In this document: positions 1-11,783 of the stretch, in pieces
Numbering within the stretch: the stretch's first letter is position 1
Layout: each line of letters opens with the position of its first letter
NCBI GenBank assembly: GCA_030549175.1
Contig: JAUKUA010000005.1
Coordinates: 3,224,001 to 3,288,000, forward strand
DNA from: Lasiosphaeris hirsuta
Taxonomy: Eukaryota; Ascomycota; Sordariomycetes; Sordariales; Lasiosphaeriaceae
Direction of reading: 5' to 3'
Length of the DNA: 64,000 bases
The notes under the pieces: generated by a model
Database searches by the model: none
What the model saw: the letters and a program-made list of their open reading frames with translations, nothing else
Told to the model about the DNA's origin: nothing
Program-made: the position numbers and the translations under genes

Positions 1-943
1 CTAACAGGATACATGCCGCCGCTCACTGCCTTGCCCAGTGTCACAATATCCGGCTTGATACCCGACCATTCGGAGCACAGCATGCGGCCGGTGCGGGCGA
101 TGCCCGTCTGGATCTCGTCCGCGATGAGCAGGACGTTATGCTTCTGGCAGAGGGCTTGGGCGCGCGCGAGGTAGTCGTCGTCGGGCACAACGACGCCAGC
201 CTCGCCCTGGATTGGCTCGACGATGAAGGCCGCCGTTTCAGGCCCGTGGGCCTCCAGTGCGGCCTCCAGGTCGGGGATGGAGTTGTACCGAATTATGGCA
301 CCGGTAGATGGGATGATGGCGCCTACGTTGGGCAGATATGGCCCGTAGTTATCGCGGGATTCGGGGTCAAGGGAGAGCGAGATTGCAGTCATCTGAATAG
401 GGTTAGGGAGGAAGTATGAGTGGTAGGGGGAGAGGGACTCACAGTGCGGCCGTGGAAGTTGTCGGCGACGCTGAAGACCAACGCCTTGCCCGGGGCAACG
501 CCCTTGACCTTGTAAGCCCACTTGCGGGCGATCTTGATGGCCGTCTCGACGGCCTCGGCGCCCGTGTTCATGGGTAGGACCATGTCGTAGCCAAAGGTGG
601 CGCGCATCTTCTCGGCCCAGACAGGGAAGACGTCGTTGTGAAAGGCGCGCGAGCTCAGCGTCAAGCGCGAGGCCTGGGCCGTGAGAGCCTTGACCAGCTC
701 CGGGTGGCAGTGGCCCTGGTTGACGGCGCTGTAGGCCGACAGGAAGTCGAGGTAGTGGTTCCCCTCGGGGTCCCACACATTCACGCCCTGGCCCTTGGCG
801 AAGACCACGGGCAGTGGGTGGTAGTTGTGGGCGGCGAACTCATTCTCGGCGGCGATGGCTCCCTTGGTCGATGAGGCGTGGTACCGGTCCGAAGCGGGGA
901 GCCCGCTGTTGGAGGGGGTTTCGATCTCGGCGTGCGGCGCCAT
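1..943 (-). CDS. car2: Ornithine aminotransferase, N-terminal two thirds (cut by window edge)
   Basis: This enzyme moves the delta-amino group of ornithine to 2-oxoglutarate in arginine catabolism, using PLP. Exons on the minus strand are 443..943 and <1..392, with a GTGAGT donor and CAG acceptor around a 50-nt intron that restores FHGRT-MTAIS. About 297 residues are visible of roughly 440 expected. Family signatures are all present: NTGAEAVE near residue 140, the PLP-contacting ADEIQTG, and the Schiff-base lysine in TLGKAVSGG at about residue 288. The start (MAPHAE) is the first Met that precedes conserved sequence; the open frame runs further upstream but without homology. The C-terminus lies left of position 1. 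The gene is divergent from gpi10. No mitochondrial presequence is apparent, in keeping with the cytosolic fungal enzyme (family knowledge). Confidence 0.95.
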
Positions 944-1966
944 GTTCGCTGTTGAAGACGGGAGAGTAGCAAAGAGATGGAATTGGAAGCTGTGTGCAAG
1001 GTATGTGCGAGTCAGAGTGTGTCTACGTGCAGGCGACTTTATTGCAAACCAATTGTCATCCAATCTAGCAGATAAGGTTAGGTTATAGGTGTTCAACGTG
1101 GGCAACTCGACAAGGTATGATGTACGGATGGAGGGTAATGTAATGAGGGGAAGGGCGCTCTTATAATCGCACGGTGAGTGGAACAGCAAACGGCAGCCAC
1201 GGCCGATGACTGGGCCAAGAATGGATCGAACCAAATAGATTCCTTGTTGGAGCTCAACCCGCAAGCACTATACCCCTAAGTGACAAGCCGCGGCGGTACG
1301 ATGCGGACGAAACGCTCAACATGCAATTGAGTCCGAAAGAGCTTGGGAAAGAAGCATCCAGCAGCACCACGTGCTCTAGCCATCCTTCGTCATCCGTGTG
1401 GACAACCGTGGGCAAGCCGAAGCAAAGCGGGCGGGATTACGCGAGAGAAACTCTATAAGTGACAAAGTTGGCTCAAAGTTGGCTGCGACGTGGGAACGCT
1501 GGTTATCACGGCAGCCAGGACGGTTTTCTGATGTCCTCGTATTGACAAAAAGCAGCTGGTGCACCGCAGAGGGTCAGAGAGTCTAACAGAGCCCCGTTCG
1601 GGCGCTGGTCCGGCGCTGGCGCGGGGCTGCAGGGAGTTGAAGCGACGCACAAACGCCCCGACGCCGATAGCGGAAACGCCGTCTCTGCAGGGGTCGCCCC
1701 CGACGAACCGCCGCTTACAGGGGCGCGCCACGCCGATAAGCCAATCGCCGGCCCGTTGATTACCTTGCAGTCCGCTTGGCAGATGGTAGGGCTGGCGGCA
1801 GCCAATGCCCTTCACTGCTGCTGCCACCTGGCGGCTCCTGTTTCTCACTGCTGGGTCAAGTCAGTTCAGGACAGCCCAAGTGTCAGTAAATACATACAAC
1901 ACGCGAATCTGTAACAGACGCCATCAGAGAGATCTGAAAAGATACTCGCCACAACAATAACGGGCG
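944..1966. promoter_or_regulatory. Divergent intergenic region car2/gpi10
   Basis: This 1.0-kb spacer lies between two genes reading outward, so it should hold both promoters and 5' leaders. Two CCAAT pentamers are visible at 1049-1053 and 1060-1064, about 110 bp upstream of the car2 start. Overlapping open frames at 1400-1850 occur on both strands, have no recognisable domain and look like chance GC-rich frames. No RNA gene or repeat was seen. Confidence 0.5.
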
Positions 1967-4058
1967 ATGGATACCAAGCCAGCCGCAAGACCGGCACGGC
2001 AAGAAGCCTCCAAACTAGAAGCGCCAAAAATACCAAAAGTGCATAAACTGCATCCAGAAGTGGTCGCTGCCCAGGCCAAGGATATTCTCAGCGTCCTCCT
2101 CGTCCTTCGCTTTGTCAACGCCATCAGTGTCCGCACTTTCTTCCAGCCCGACGAGTACTTCCAGGCTCTCGAACCGGCATGGAGTATCGCATTTGGCATC
2201 GATAGCGGTGCCTGGTTGACCTGGGTAATATATCCGTCCTAGTTTCTTAAGGGGCTTGCTTACTGATGCATCCATGTCAATAAAGGAATGGCAACACCAG
2301 CTCAGGTCATCACTTCACCCTGTCATCTTTGGCCTGGCATATAAAGGTGCCTACTCTCTCATGACATGGCTGGAGTTTTTTGCCCCATTCAAGTCTCTCA
2401 TCTTGGTGGCTCTGCCCTCTGTGCTGCAGTCTGTGTTTGCTGCCCTCGGTGACTTTTACACCTGGAAGCTGGCTACCGAGATCTTTGGTGTCCAGAGTAA
2501 CGCCCCATTCGCTGCAGTTAGTATTTCTTCAAACCACTCCACGTAACACGGATAGCTAATATGACAGGTAACTAGCTGTGGATGACAATTCTCAACCCCT
2601 GGCAGTGGTATTGCTCCACCAGGACTTTCTCTAACTCCCTCGAGACAACCCTGACCATAGCTGCCCTGTACTACTGGCCATGGGAACTCCTTGCCGACTC
2701 GAAGAATAGCAAGTATGTGCCGCTGCAGTCCAAGAGCAGCGTCAATAGGTGAGCCATCACGTTGGTCAAGTCATACAAGCCTAGGCTAAACCATCCATCC
2801 GTCTTATAGCCTGCGGATATCCCTGGTTCTGGCTGCCATCGCCGTCTTGCTCCGGCCAACAAATCTGCTCATCTGGCTGGGCATTCTGACACTCGCTGTC
2901 ACACGGCTTACTCTCGACGGCACATCTCGCCTCCCGGTCACATCCATCGTAACGCTTCTCAGAGAAATCACCATCTGCGGAGCAGCCACCCTGGGCATAT
3001 CCGTCGTGTCTGACCGTCTCTACTTTGGATTCTGGGCCTTTCCGCCCTACCAATGGCTGTACTTCAACATCACGCAGTCCCTCGCCGTATTCTACGGTCA
3101 GATGCCCTGGCACTACTATATATCGCAGGGCGTCCCGCTGCTCACCACCACCTTTCTCCCCTTCGCCCTCATTGGCCTGTACAAGTCCGCCCTCTCCCTC
3201 TCCCCCTCGCCCTCCCCAACCAGCCTCACCACCATCCAGTCCAACATCCTCCGGACCCTCGGCTTCGCTGTGCTCACCATGATCACCGCCCTCTCCCTCA
3301 TCTCCCACAAAGAAGTCCGCTTCATCTACCCCCTCCTCCCCATCCTACACATCCTCGGCGCGCCATACATCCTTACCTTCTTCACCGCCCCTCCCTCCCA
3401 GGAGGACACCACCACCACCACCCTCCGCCACAAACTCTTCCTCGCAAACATCCTCTCCGTCAATCTCCTCCTAGCCGGCTACCTCACCCTCGCGCACCAG
3501 CCCGCCCCACTCTCGGTCCTCACCTTCCTTCGCACCGACTTTGAGCGCCTCCACCTCGACACCCTCTCCCTCTCCCCTCCGACCCCCAACCCCAACATCA
3601 CCGAACTCTTCGCCCTCTTCCTCACCCCCTGCCACTCCACACCCTGGCGCTCCCACCTCGTCTACCCCGCCCTGCGCGCCCGCGCCCTCACCTGCGAGCC
3701 GCCGCTGGCCACTGCGCCGGGCAGCGTCGAGCGCCAGACCTACCTCGACGAGGCGGACCGCTTCTACCGCAGAGAGGACGGCGGCGGGTACGGGGCGCGC
3801 TTTCTGCGCGAGGAAATGTGGCCTCTGCAGGATGGTGAGAGAGGCGGGGAGGTGCCACGGTACATTGTCGGGTTTGAGGGGGTGGAGGAAGTGCTGCAGA
3901 GCTTTTTCAAGGGGGAGGGGGCGGATCTGGGGGTGGAGCTGTCTCGGGTCTGGGAGGGGTGGAATGGGGCGTTCAATGAGGACGCGAGGAGGAGGGGGAA
4001 GTTGGTTGTTTGGGATACTGGTGTTTGGGGTTTGCCCGAGAGGACCAAGGAGACGTGA
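1967..4058 (+). CDS. gpi10: GPI mannosyltransferase 3 (Gpi10/PIG-B, GT22 family)
   Basis: It adds the third mannose to the glycosylphosphatidylinositol precursor in the ER lumen, using dolichol-phosphate mannose. Four exons, 1967..2224, 2286..2516, 2576..2748 and 2810..4058, give 636 residues, a normal family length. The GT22 signature [11 protein letters not shown] lies at residues 60-70, followed by [10 protein letters not shown] across the first splice junction. Many hydrophobic segments follow, for example [20 protein letters not shown] and the stretch around [14 protein letters not shown], as expected for a multi-spanning ER enzyme. The phrase [13 protein letters not shown] is typical of the family. 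The last roughly 120 residues are hydrophilic. Donor GTTAGT of intron 2 is weaker than the others. The gene is convergent with the MFS transporter. Confidence 0.93.
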
Positions 4059-4355
4059 GGTTTGGTTATGCTGGGTGATACAGAATGAAAGTTGGGCGTG
4101 ATGTTTGTATCACGTCCGTGTATTGTAGAACTAGATAGCATCACATTGTGGCACGAGGTGTGTGTCAAACAAAGACAAAATGGGTAACCAAGCGAATGGC
4201 CTGTCTGTGATACTCATAAACTGTTGAGCTAGGTCGTATTCATGCCAGATATAGATAAGAGTGTTACTACATCTTGAAATTATGATACATATTTTCTGTA
4301 ACTTTTTAGACTCTAAAACAGCATCGCCTAATTCATACATGCCTCATGGCTGCAA

Positions 4356-6192
4356 TTACAACATGTACCTAAATTCAGGATTCAGATCTCCCAGCTCCGT
4401 CTTCTCAGATTCCGTCAACCCCACATTATGGGCCGTCTTGCTCCGCTTCCTGTTCTCCCGCGTGACGGCAAGAGCATATAGGATACACGACAGAGCGCTA
4501 AGACATGTAAATGAGACGCAGATAGAATACCCCTTTTTATATAGGGGCGCGTCAGTTGTGACGAAGGAGTAAGTGGCAATGATGCCGCCAATGTTACCAA
4601 ACCCTATTCGAAGAGTTAGCTTTGCTGTTTACACGTATTTCATGTTCTTGCTCCGAGCATCCGTGATCGTAACATGAGGTCTGGAATAATAGGGGTCTTA
4701 CCAATCTGCCACGCCGAACCAATCGCTCTGCGATGATGCCCACCTAAGTTCATATTGAACCAGCATACAATGACAGGCATAGCCGAGTAGGTACCCATGG
4801 CGACGAGGAATAGGGCGCCATATTCGACGTTGATGTCGTTGTGTACATTAAATAGGATGGCGAAGCCGGCAAGAGAGACACAGATGGCGCCGATGGCAAA
4901 TAGAAAACGGTGGCGGATCCAGTCGGACCCAACCGCGACCATCATGGCAAAGCCAAATGCTGCAGCCCATGGTGGGACCGAGTGCAGCTGGGTTTGGATG
5001 GGACTGTAGTGGTACGTCGCAAGGATTGTGGGTGAAAAATAGGCGTAGCTGTAAGCCGGGACAATCAACCCCAAGTACATGAAGGCACCAAGGTGCACCT
5101 TGAAGTCGCTCATGACAGCCTTGATGTCAGCGAAGGTGATCTTGCGCTCAGCAGCGCTGTGGCCCTGGTCGGCTTGGAGCCGAGCCTTGATGTAGTCTCG
5201 TTCCTCTTCCGTGAGCCATTTCTAGGGAGGGTTAGTACTGGCCAAGGGATCCCCCAAGCCTCAATTCGGGGGTTATTGATAGGGGCAACTTACTGCTTCC
5301 TCAGGAAACGAAGGGAAAGTAAACAAAAACACCAGTCCAACAACAAATGTCAAGACGCCCTCAAGGATGAAAATCCACCTCCATCCCCGGAACCCCCTCA
5401 TGCCGTCCATCTTCCCAATTGCCGATGCCAGTAGCCCGCCGAAGGCTCCAGCCAGTGATGTCGACGAAAAGAACAACGAAAACCGCTTCTGCGCCTCATC
5501 CCGCCTGTACCACATACCCAGCAGGTAAAAGCACCCGGGGAACATGCCGCACTCAAAAACCCCCAGGAAAAACCTTGTAACTAACAGGCCCGCATAATTC
5601 TGCACCAGGCCCTGGCAGATGCTCACCAGCCCGAAGCCCAGACAGCAAATCGACAGCCACAGCCTCGGCGAGAACTTTTTGAGCAGAATGTTACTAGGGA
5701 TCTCAAGCAAGACATACGGCACGAAAAAGATGGTCAGGGCCGTGTTAAACTTGACTCCGTCGCCCAAGATGCCAAGATCCGACTCCAGACCAAACGCGCG
5801 CGCATTGGCGATGTTCACCCTGTCTAGAAAGGCCAGCAGGTACAAGATACAGAGGAATGGCACGACGTGTGAGTCGATCCGGGACGTCATGCGCCGCGGC
5901 GTCGTGTGCGGCGGGCAGCGGACCGGCGGGGGGATTGATGAGGCATCATCGTCGGCGGAGAAGGGCGGGGGGAGACCGCTTTCCGGGGTGTATGTGTTGA
6001 CCGTGGTAGGTACGTTGGACGAAGAGGTTTTCTCCTTGGTCGCTAGGGAGCGTGTAAGTTGGTCGAGGTTAGGTAGGTAGAGATGGAAAGAGAGGGCTGG
6101 CATGTGATGGAAAGAAGTGACGGGCCGGGCCGAGTTCGGATATGAGATGAAAGTGATGAATGCGGTGACTTACAAGTTTTGTGGTCAAACAT
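4356..6192 (-). CDS. MFS transporter of the anion:cation symporter (allantoate/nicotinate permease-like) family
   Basis: Predicted plasma-membrane permease of the Dal5/Tna1-like group of the major facilitator superfamily; the substrate cannot be read from sequence. Preferred exons (minus strand) are 6174..6192, 5294..6042, 4702..5221 and 4356..4603, giving 511 residues that begin MFDHKTSTKEKTSSS. The 19-nt first exon is chosen because its GTAAGT donor and the CTAG acceptor join in frame. The alternative is a start at 6103 (MPALSF) without that exon. Signatures: LAFLDRVNIANARAFG in TM1, RFFLGVFECGMFPG, GWRWIFILEG and WQIGFGNIGGIIATYS, the last rebuilt exactly over a splice site. About 12 hydrophobic segments and a hydrophilic, proline-rich N-terminus are seen. 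Confidence 0.88.
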
Positions 6193-8948
6193 GGCTTCTA
6201 TTTCTGCCGTTGAGGAGGGACGGCTCTCTTGCAGCAGGAGAAGGCCGAGCAGCTGGTTCCTGGTGAGGAATGCGCGATGATGAGATCTTCTAGAAGGGGA
6301 GGGGGAGCGAATGGCGATCAGCACACTTTAAGTATAACGGGCCATCCTCAGGCCAAAGGGGAAGACAGGGACGACAGGGGAACAATCGCCATCTGCTGGG
6401 TTGGGCTGAGTGAAAAGGTAGGAAAGGCAAGAGCGATGTAGGCAGAGGGAGGAGCGCAGGAAATGTGACGGTGGTTCTATAAGTACCTGCCATCTCAAGG
6501 TTTGGCGAGGAACTAATAACTAATACAATCCATAATATGGAGCTACTAGTGGGTGGTAGACGTTTCATCTTCGCCATCAACATGCTCGGGACTTTGCACT
6601 CCTTTTCTGCCTTGGTGTTTGACTGCGGCGGCAAGCCGCCTTCTGTGCCATACTTCGATCCTTCTTTTCACCGTTCTATTTCTTCTCTGTAGTTCTGGTC
6701 CGACCGGATCTGAGTCCAAAGAACGTCCGGTTGACCGCGCGCTGCACGCTGCGCGTGGCCGACACAGGCTGGTCTCAGTTGGTCTGTACAACTGGCGTGC
6801 CCTGGCTGACGTTCCGGTTCCGGAAGTCCGAATGGCGATCTTCCTCTCCCTCATTGATTCCATGCTTGAAATCCAATTCGCCCCATTCTGCATCCCTGGT
6901 CTGTATTTTCTCTCAGGTGGCCAAATGAAGCACCTTGCTGACTTATCCCCTCTGACCGTCAGCTTCGCTGCCCTCGATACAACTGCCACACAAGAGCCAA
7001 ACGGCTACCCACCTTCCGATAGGCGGCCAAGTGCCGGGCAAACTCAGGACCGGGTTGCCGTATTGAAGAGGCCATGCCGAAGGACTCACGTGGGATTCGA
7101 GGGCATGTAGCATGGATGTCCGTCCATGGTAGCAGTCGTCTACGATAGGGTAAGCGGTGGCGAGCCCTTGCCTTGATTCCAAGGATACGCGAATCGCCGT
7201 TCGCCTACTAAACGGGGCAAACGAGCGCTGCAATCGCCGTTTGGGCTCGTTCCTATTTATGCAAGCTTACACTCAGAGCATCTCGGCCAGGGAAGTCAGC
7301 ATATCAAGACGTTGAGGCGAGCGCGGGCGGTTCAATGGCGGTTTACAGTTTACCGAAACTTCAGGCTGTCATCTTGGAATACGAAAGAACAAATCAAATA
7401 GATAAATAATATCCCAAAGGCCACAGTCTGTCATTTCTCTAAATACGGCCGGCCCGGTTCGCTTCGTCGCTGCCGGAGCCGGTGCAAAGTACTGGTGGTT
7501 GATGGTGTAAACAACGGAGAAGGGTGCCCTAAAAAGATCTGGCGGTCGAGGTAAGCTTTGTGGCCGCCTGCGGCATCTGTCAGTGGCGTTACAGGGGAGG
7601 AGCTTCTCCCCTTCCTTCAAGGAATCCCCTCATCCGCCCCGCAATCCATGGATGACGGGAAGTGGGCAGGCCGAGGTAATCGGGCGCCGCCCTCGTCATG
7701 CGTAGCAAGCACAGCTCCCATCCAGATCGAGCTACCTTGGGGAAATCGAGCAAGGCGCACAAAGGCGTCCATCGGCTTCCAACCTAGCAAAACACAAATA
7801 AACCACAATGCAACCCCCGTCAGCAGCCGCAGCCAAGACATCTCGAAAGAGTCAACAAATAAATACAGTACAGACGGCTCCCTATCTCCTCCCTTAAGCA
7901 CGTTCCTTCGGCTGTCCCAGCCCGAGCTGTTTCCCCAAACGGACGGCATCCTACATCGGAACCCACCCCCTCACACCAAGCACAAGCCCGGCAGCACCAC
8001 GAGTTGTGATAGCCATGCCCATCACGCTCAGACATTGAAGTTCGCTTTGCCAGTTTAGTTTGTCTGTCCTAACTACCAAGGGTCGGTGGCGTACCCAGGC
8101 AGCTTTCATGTACATATATATCTTGTACTTGTTTGACACCATCCGGCACTCTACCCAACGCACAACACGTAAACCAAACGCAGAAGCCAAAACCCCGATG
8201 TAGATGGCCAACCCCCACGGCCTCATCACAAGACCTAACTCAGATGTATCGCCGCCCCTTTCTTTTCCTACATGGGTAGCCGTCCCCTTTTACCGTGCTC
8301 CTCAACGACAGGAGGCCATCCCGCTAATCCCGATCCAACTCCAAAGAGCATTTTCAAAAGAAAAAGAAAGCCTTGCTCCCTTTACAAAAGCCCGGCAGTC
8401 AACAGAGAAAAGTAATAGTGAACAGTAAGGAGTATTTTCCGTATGGAAATGAACTGGCAAATCCCCCTCTTTCCCTCCAAAGGGTAGAAAAAGAAGGGCC
8501 CCTAATCGCTAGACAGCTAAACCAAGAATAAAACACAAAAAAAGCCAGGGCAAATGAGAATAAGGAAAATGGGGACGCCCATGCCAAGTCTTCCATGCCC
8601 AAGCTCAACCAATCAACTACATAATCCCTGGGGTATCCGCAGCCATCTGACACCTTGCCTTGCCTTGCCCGTTGGTCTCCTCCCCTGCCACCCTACCATG
8701 TAGCAAACAGGTGGGAAGGACGGAGGAGCACTCCCTAAAAAGCCCTTTTTCCCGATCTGACCCAGATCCAACTTGTAGACAAGTGGCAAAACCCACCAAC
8801 GCAGAAAAGTCCATCCTGAAAAGAATAATATAGACATTAAAACAATTCGGTATAACGCCCAAGCCAACGTTCGCTCTATAGCCCTATTCAAGGCACCCGA
8901 CCAACTGCGCCTTTTGCAACCAACCCAAGGAGGCACGATATCATCATC
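6193..8948. other. 2.8-kb non-coding interval between MFS and RhoGAP genes
   Basis: Upstream of the MFS gene and downstream of the RhoGAP gene, both on the minus strand. It should contain the MFS promoter and the RhoGAP 3' UTR. The open frames here, up to 185 codons at 6553-7110, overlap each other on both strands, have no conserved motif and lack fungal splice structure, so I treat them as chance. No tRNA or clear repeat was found. Confidence 0.4.
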
Positions 8949-11783
8949 TCATTGCGGCGCAAATGGTTCTGGAGTCTGAGTTTGGGTTTGCGTCTGAGGC
9001 GGAGCCTGAGGCTGCGGCATGGTCTGAGCCTGTGGAATTTGAGGCACTGGCGGCTTCTCGTTGGAATATGCGCGCTTGAGGTCGAGACTCTTTCCACGCC
9101 CATGCAAAAAGCTCCCTCCTAGTGACACGGACCGATCTGCTGGGGGCGACTTGTTCCTCCGCTCTACCGTCTCCTTGTGCTCGCGATACTTGTGTTTAAT
9201 CCACCCCGTGAGGCTTTTTGTGTCATCTTTGTTCTCCTTGCCGGCACTTTCGTAGCCTGACGGCGCTTCGCTACCGACCATGACGAGGTCTGATGACTCC
9301 CCTGTCATACTATGCGGCGGCTTGCCCGAGCTGCTGACCGTGCTTGTACTCGCCTCCGCATTTGAGTTCGACCCAAGAATCTTTCGTGGCGAGATGCTCG
9401 AGGGATGAGATGTTGGCGCAGCATCGTCTCTTTTCCTCGACAGGCGCCAGCGCTTCTTCTTGTCTTTTTCCTGTTGAGTATCGGGACTGCCGCTCTCGCT
9501 AGCACCGCCGACCGGCAACTCTTCCACTTGATCAAGATCTGATCCTTCATTGAACGAGCTATGAAGCGAAGTTGGTGGTGAGTTTTTTGGCCTTAGAGTT
9601 GCCTCAACTCTGTGGGCGCGAAGACCGTTATTGGGCGGGGGTTGAGAGGGCCGTGGCGCTGTGTCGAACGTCTCGGTGGTGGGCGTCCTTGGTAGAGAGT
9701 CTGGATTTGGGACCTTAGGCACAGGTGGTATTGACTCAAGCGGGTTAGGTGCCTCGACATGAGGAGATGCGGCTGCTGAGTGTGGTAGCGAGGCGGTAGA
9801 GCTATGCGCGCTAGGGTTAGTGCTCCCTGGCATTTTCTTTTTCCTCAGTTTGTTCGGTTGTTTGTTCGATTGACGGCCTTCACTCTCTGCTGTGGCACTT
9901 CTTGAAAACATGATTGGTAACCTCCGTTCCCTGGATGGAGTCGAAGCAGCTTCGGCAGTGGACTCCACCAGTGTCTCTTGACTCCTACCGGCCGATACAG
10001 ACTGCACTGGGAGCAGGCTGGAAGTGGCCGTTGATGCCGTCGATGCCGGGACTGACGGCGCCGGGCGTTCTTCCGGGGGAGTGGCTACCTCGTGGACGAC
10101 CGCTGGGTGAGAAACGATTTCTGTTGCTTGTGGGGCCACGGGTGTCAAAGGAGTGACCGGTGCCTCACCCCGAGTTCCAAACCTCCCCCCTTGCAATGCC
10201 GGCGACCTCTTCGAGGGGACTGTGTTACTTCGGGCCAATCCGCTCGTGGGAGTCGTCACCACAGCTGGGCTTCCCGGGCTGGGAGCGCCGTTGGAATGAA
10301 GAGACCGCCTCGAGGACGTTGACTTGTTCCTCCGGATTTGACCATCTTTGGCGACATTTTCGGCTCCAGCGCTTGCATTTGACGATGAGCGCGTGATGAC
10401 AGAGCTCCGGTTAGGTGCCGGTGTCGTTGGTGTCTTGATAACTGGTGTCCCTGCCCCTTTTTGCACTTCCCGGACTGTCTTCTCATCCGCTGCCGTTCCT
10501 TGCATGCCGATGAGAAAATGATCTTGATTTTCGATCAGGAAAATGATGACACATTGGTTGAGTCGATACTCCTCGGGTGCCATGGCGTGGTTGGGGTGGG
10601 ATAGCATGCCAGGTTGGAAGATGGCAGCCAGATTCTGCGAATTCATGCGGTTCTGGTCAGACTTGGCGGCGAATACCGCAAGCAGATCCAGAATGTAGAG
10701 TAGCAGTTGCCGGTTGAGTGGCGGGAGCTCCGTGATGAGCTGCTGGTATTCTCTAATCGCATCGTCCATATCAAAACTCTCGACGAATTGAGGGCCTTCG
10801 CCATCACCAGAGGCCGGCTTGGTTGCACCTCTTAAAGGTTCGCGAAACTTTTCGTACAGATCTAGAGGCACAACCGGCTCAGGGAGGTCATTGAGGTAGC
10901 GCCGAAGAACATTGGCAGCATCGTGAACCGTGTACCCATCCCATACTAAGCCCTTTCCATACCTGTCTGGCGAGTCAAAAATGGTCTTTAACTCCTTGAT
11001 TCGTTTTTCGGAGCCGCTCAAGCGGAAGATGCCCTCGACCTCGGTTGCTTTGTAACAGGTTAGCATTCAGACACCACATGGGCACGCACAACACAGCAAA
11101 AGCACCGGGGACTACAATTACGAACCCTTTTCTTTTAGAAAGACGCCGCACTTAGCAACAACGATGGGCACATATCCGTAGATATAACTTTTGCCGCTCT
11201 CGTCGACGAGAGAGATGGCAACATTGGCATAGGTGATGCTCTGGCGGAGGGGGACGCCGAAAATGCCCTGGGGTCGAATGTCTGCGGCTATTAGTCTTTT
11301 TCCAGGGGGGCATTGACTAGAGAAACGTCCGCCTGCGCATCTCCGTAGGCGCCAAGTGAGGATGCGAGCAATCGTATCCAGCTTGGGCCTTTCTGGCGGT
11401 CTCGACGTAGAGGCTTGACTCATCAAGCTCGCACTTGCTTGGTGAGCTCGATGGTTCGCCTCCTCGGCACAAATGTCGTAAAGAAAAGACACAGATGACG
11501 ACAGCTCCGCGAGATGTCCATCCAGGTCCTCGACAAATAGAGATCTTGCCCTGCACGGTCTGGACCTAGTAGATGGGGCTGCTGTACCGTGCGCTTCTTG
11601 GTGCTTTGGGGCTAGCTTGAACCCTTTCCACCACGACTTGTGATCTCTCTTGTTCTGCGGCGAGGCGGCAGCCGCCAGCATTTGGGCAGTCATGGGCGGT
11701 GGTTGCGGGTAGGGAGGGTTCGCCCGCTGTGGTGGTTGCTGCTGCTGCGAGGCGGGAGGGGGTGGAGGAGCGGCGGACGTCAT
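8949..11783 (-). CDS. Rho GTPase-activating protein, Sac7/Bag7-like
   Basis: A RhoGAP stimulates GTP hydrolysis on a Rho-type GTPase; resemblance to Sac7/Bag7 suggests Rho1 control of wall and actin (inference). Exons (minus strand) are 11588..11783, 11126..11281 and 8949..11047, for 816 residues. The RhoGAP domain occupies about residues 70-280: GIFGVPLRQS, IVVAKCGVFLKEK, the arginine-finger segment EGIFRLSGS, the YLNDLPEPVVP helix and MNSQNLAAIFQPG. The remaining 500 or more residues are Ser/Pro/Thr-rich and probably disordered, ending in a Gln/Pro/Thr tail. Start MTSAAPP at 11783 is preferred; an in-frame Met at 11912 would add 43 residues. Donor GTTCGT of intron 2 is non-consensus, but the junction rebuilds the conserved KEKATEVEG. 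Intron 1 is unusually long (306 nt) and stop-free. Confidence 0.9.

Noticed and set aside
6553..7110. 185-codon plus-strand open frame upstream of the MFS gene
   Set aside because: Hydrophobic patch but no signal-peptide structure or family match; opposed by overlapping minus frames.
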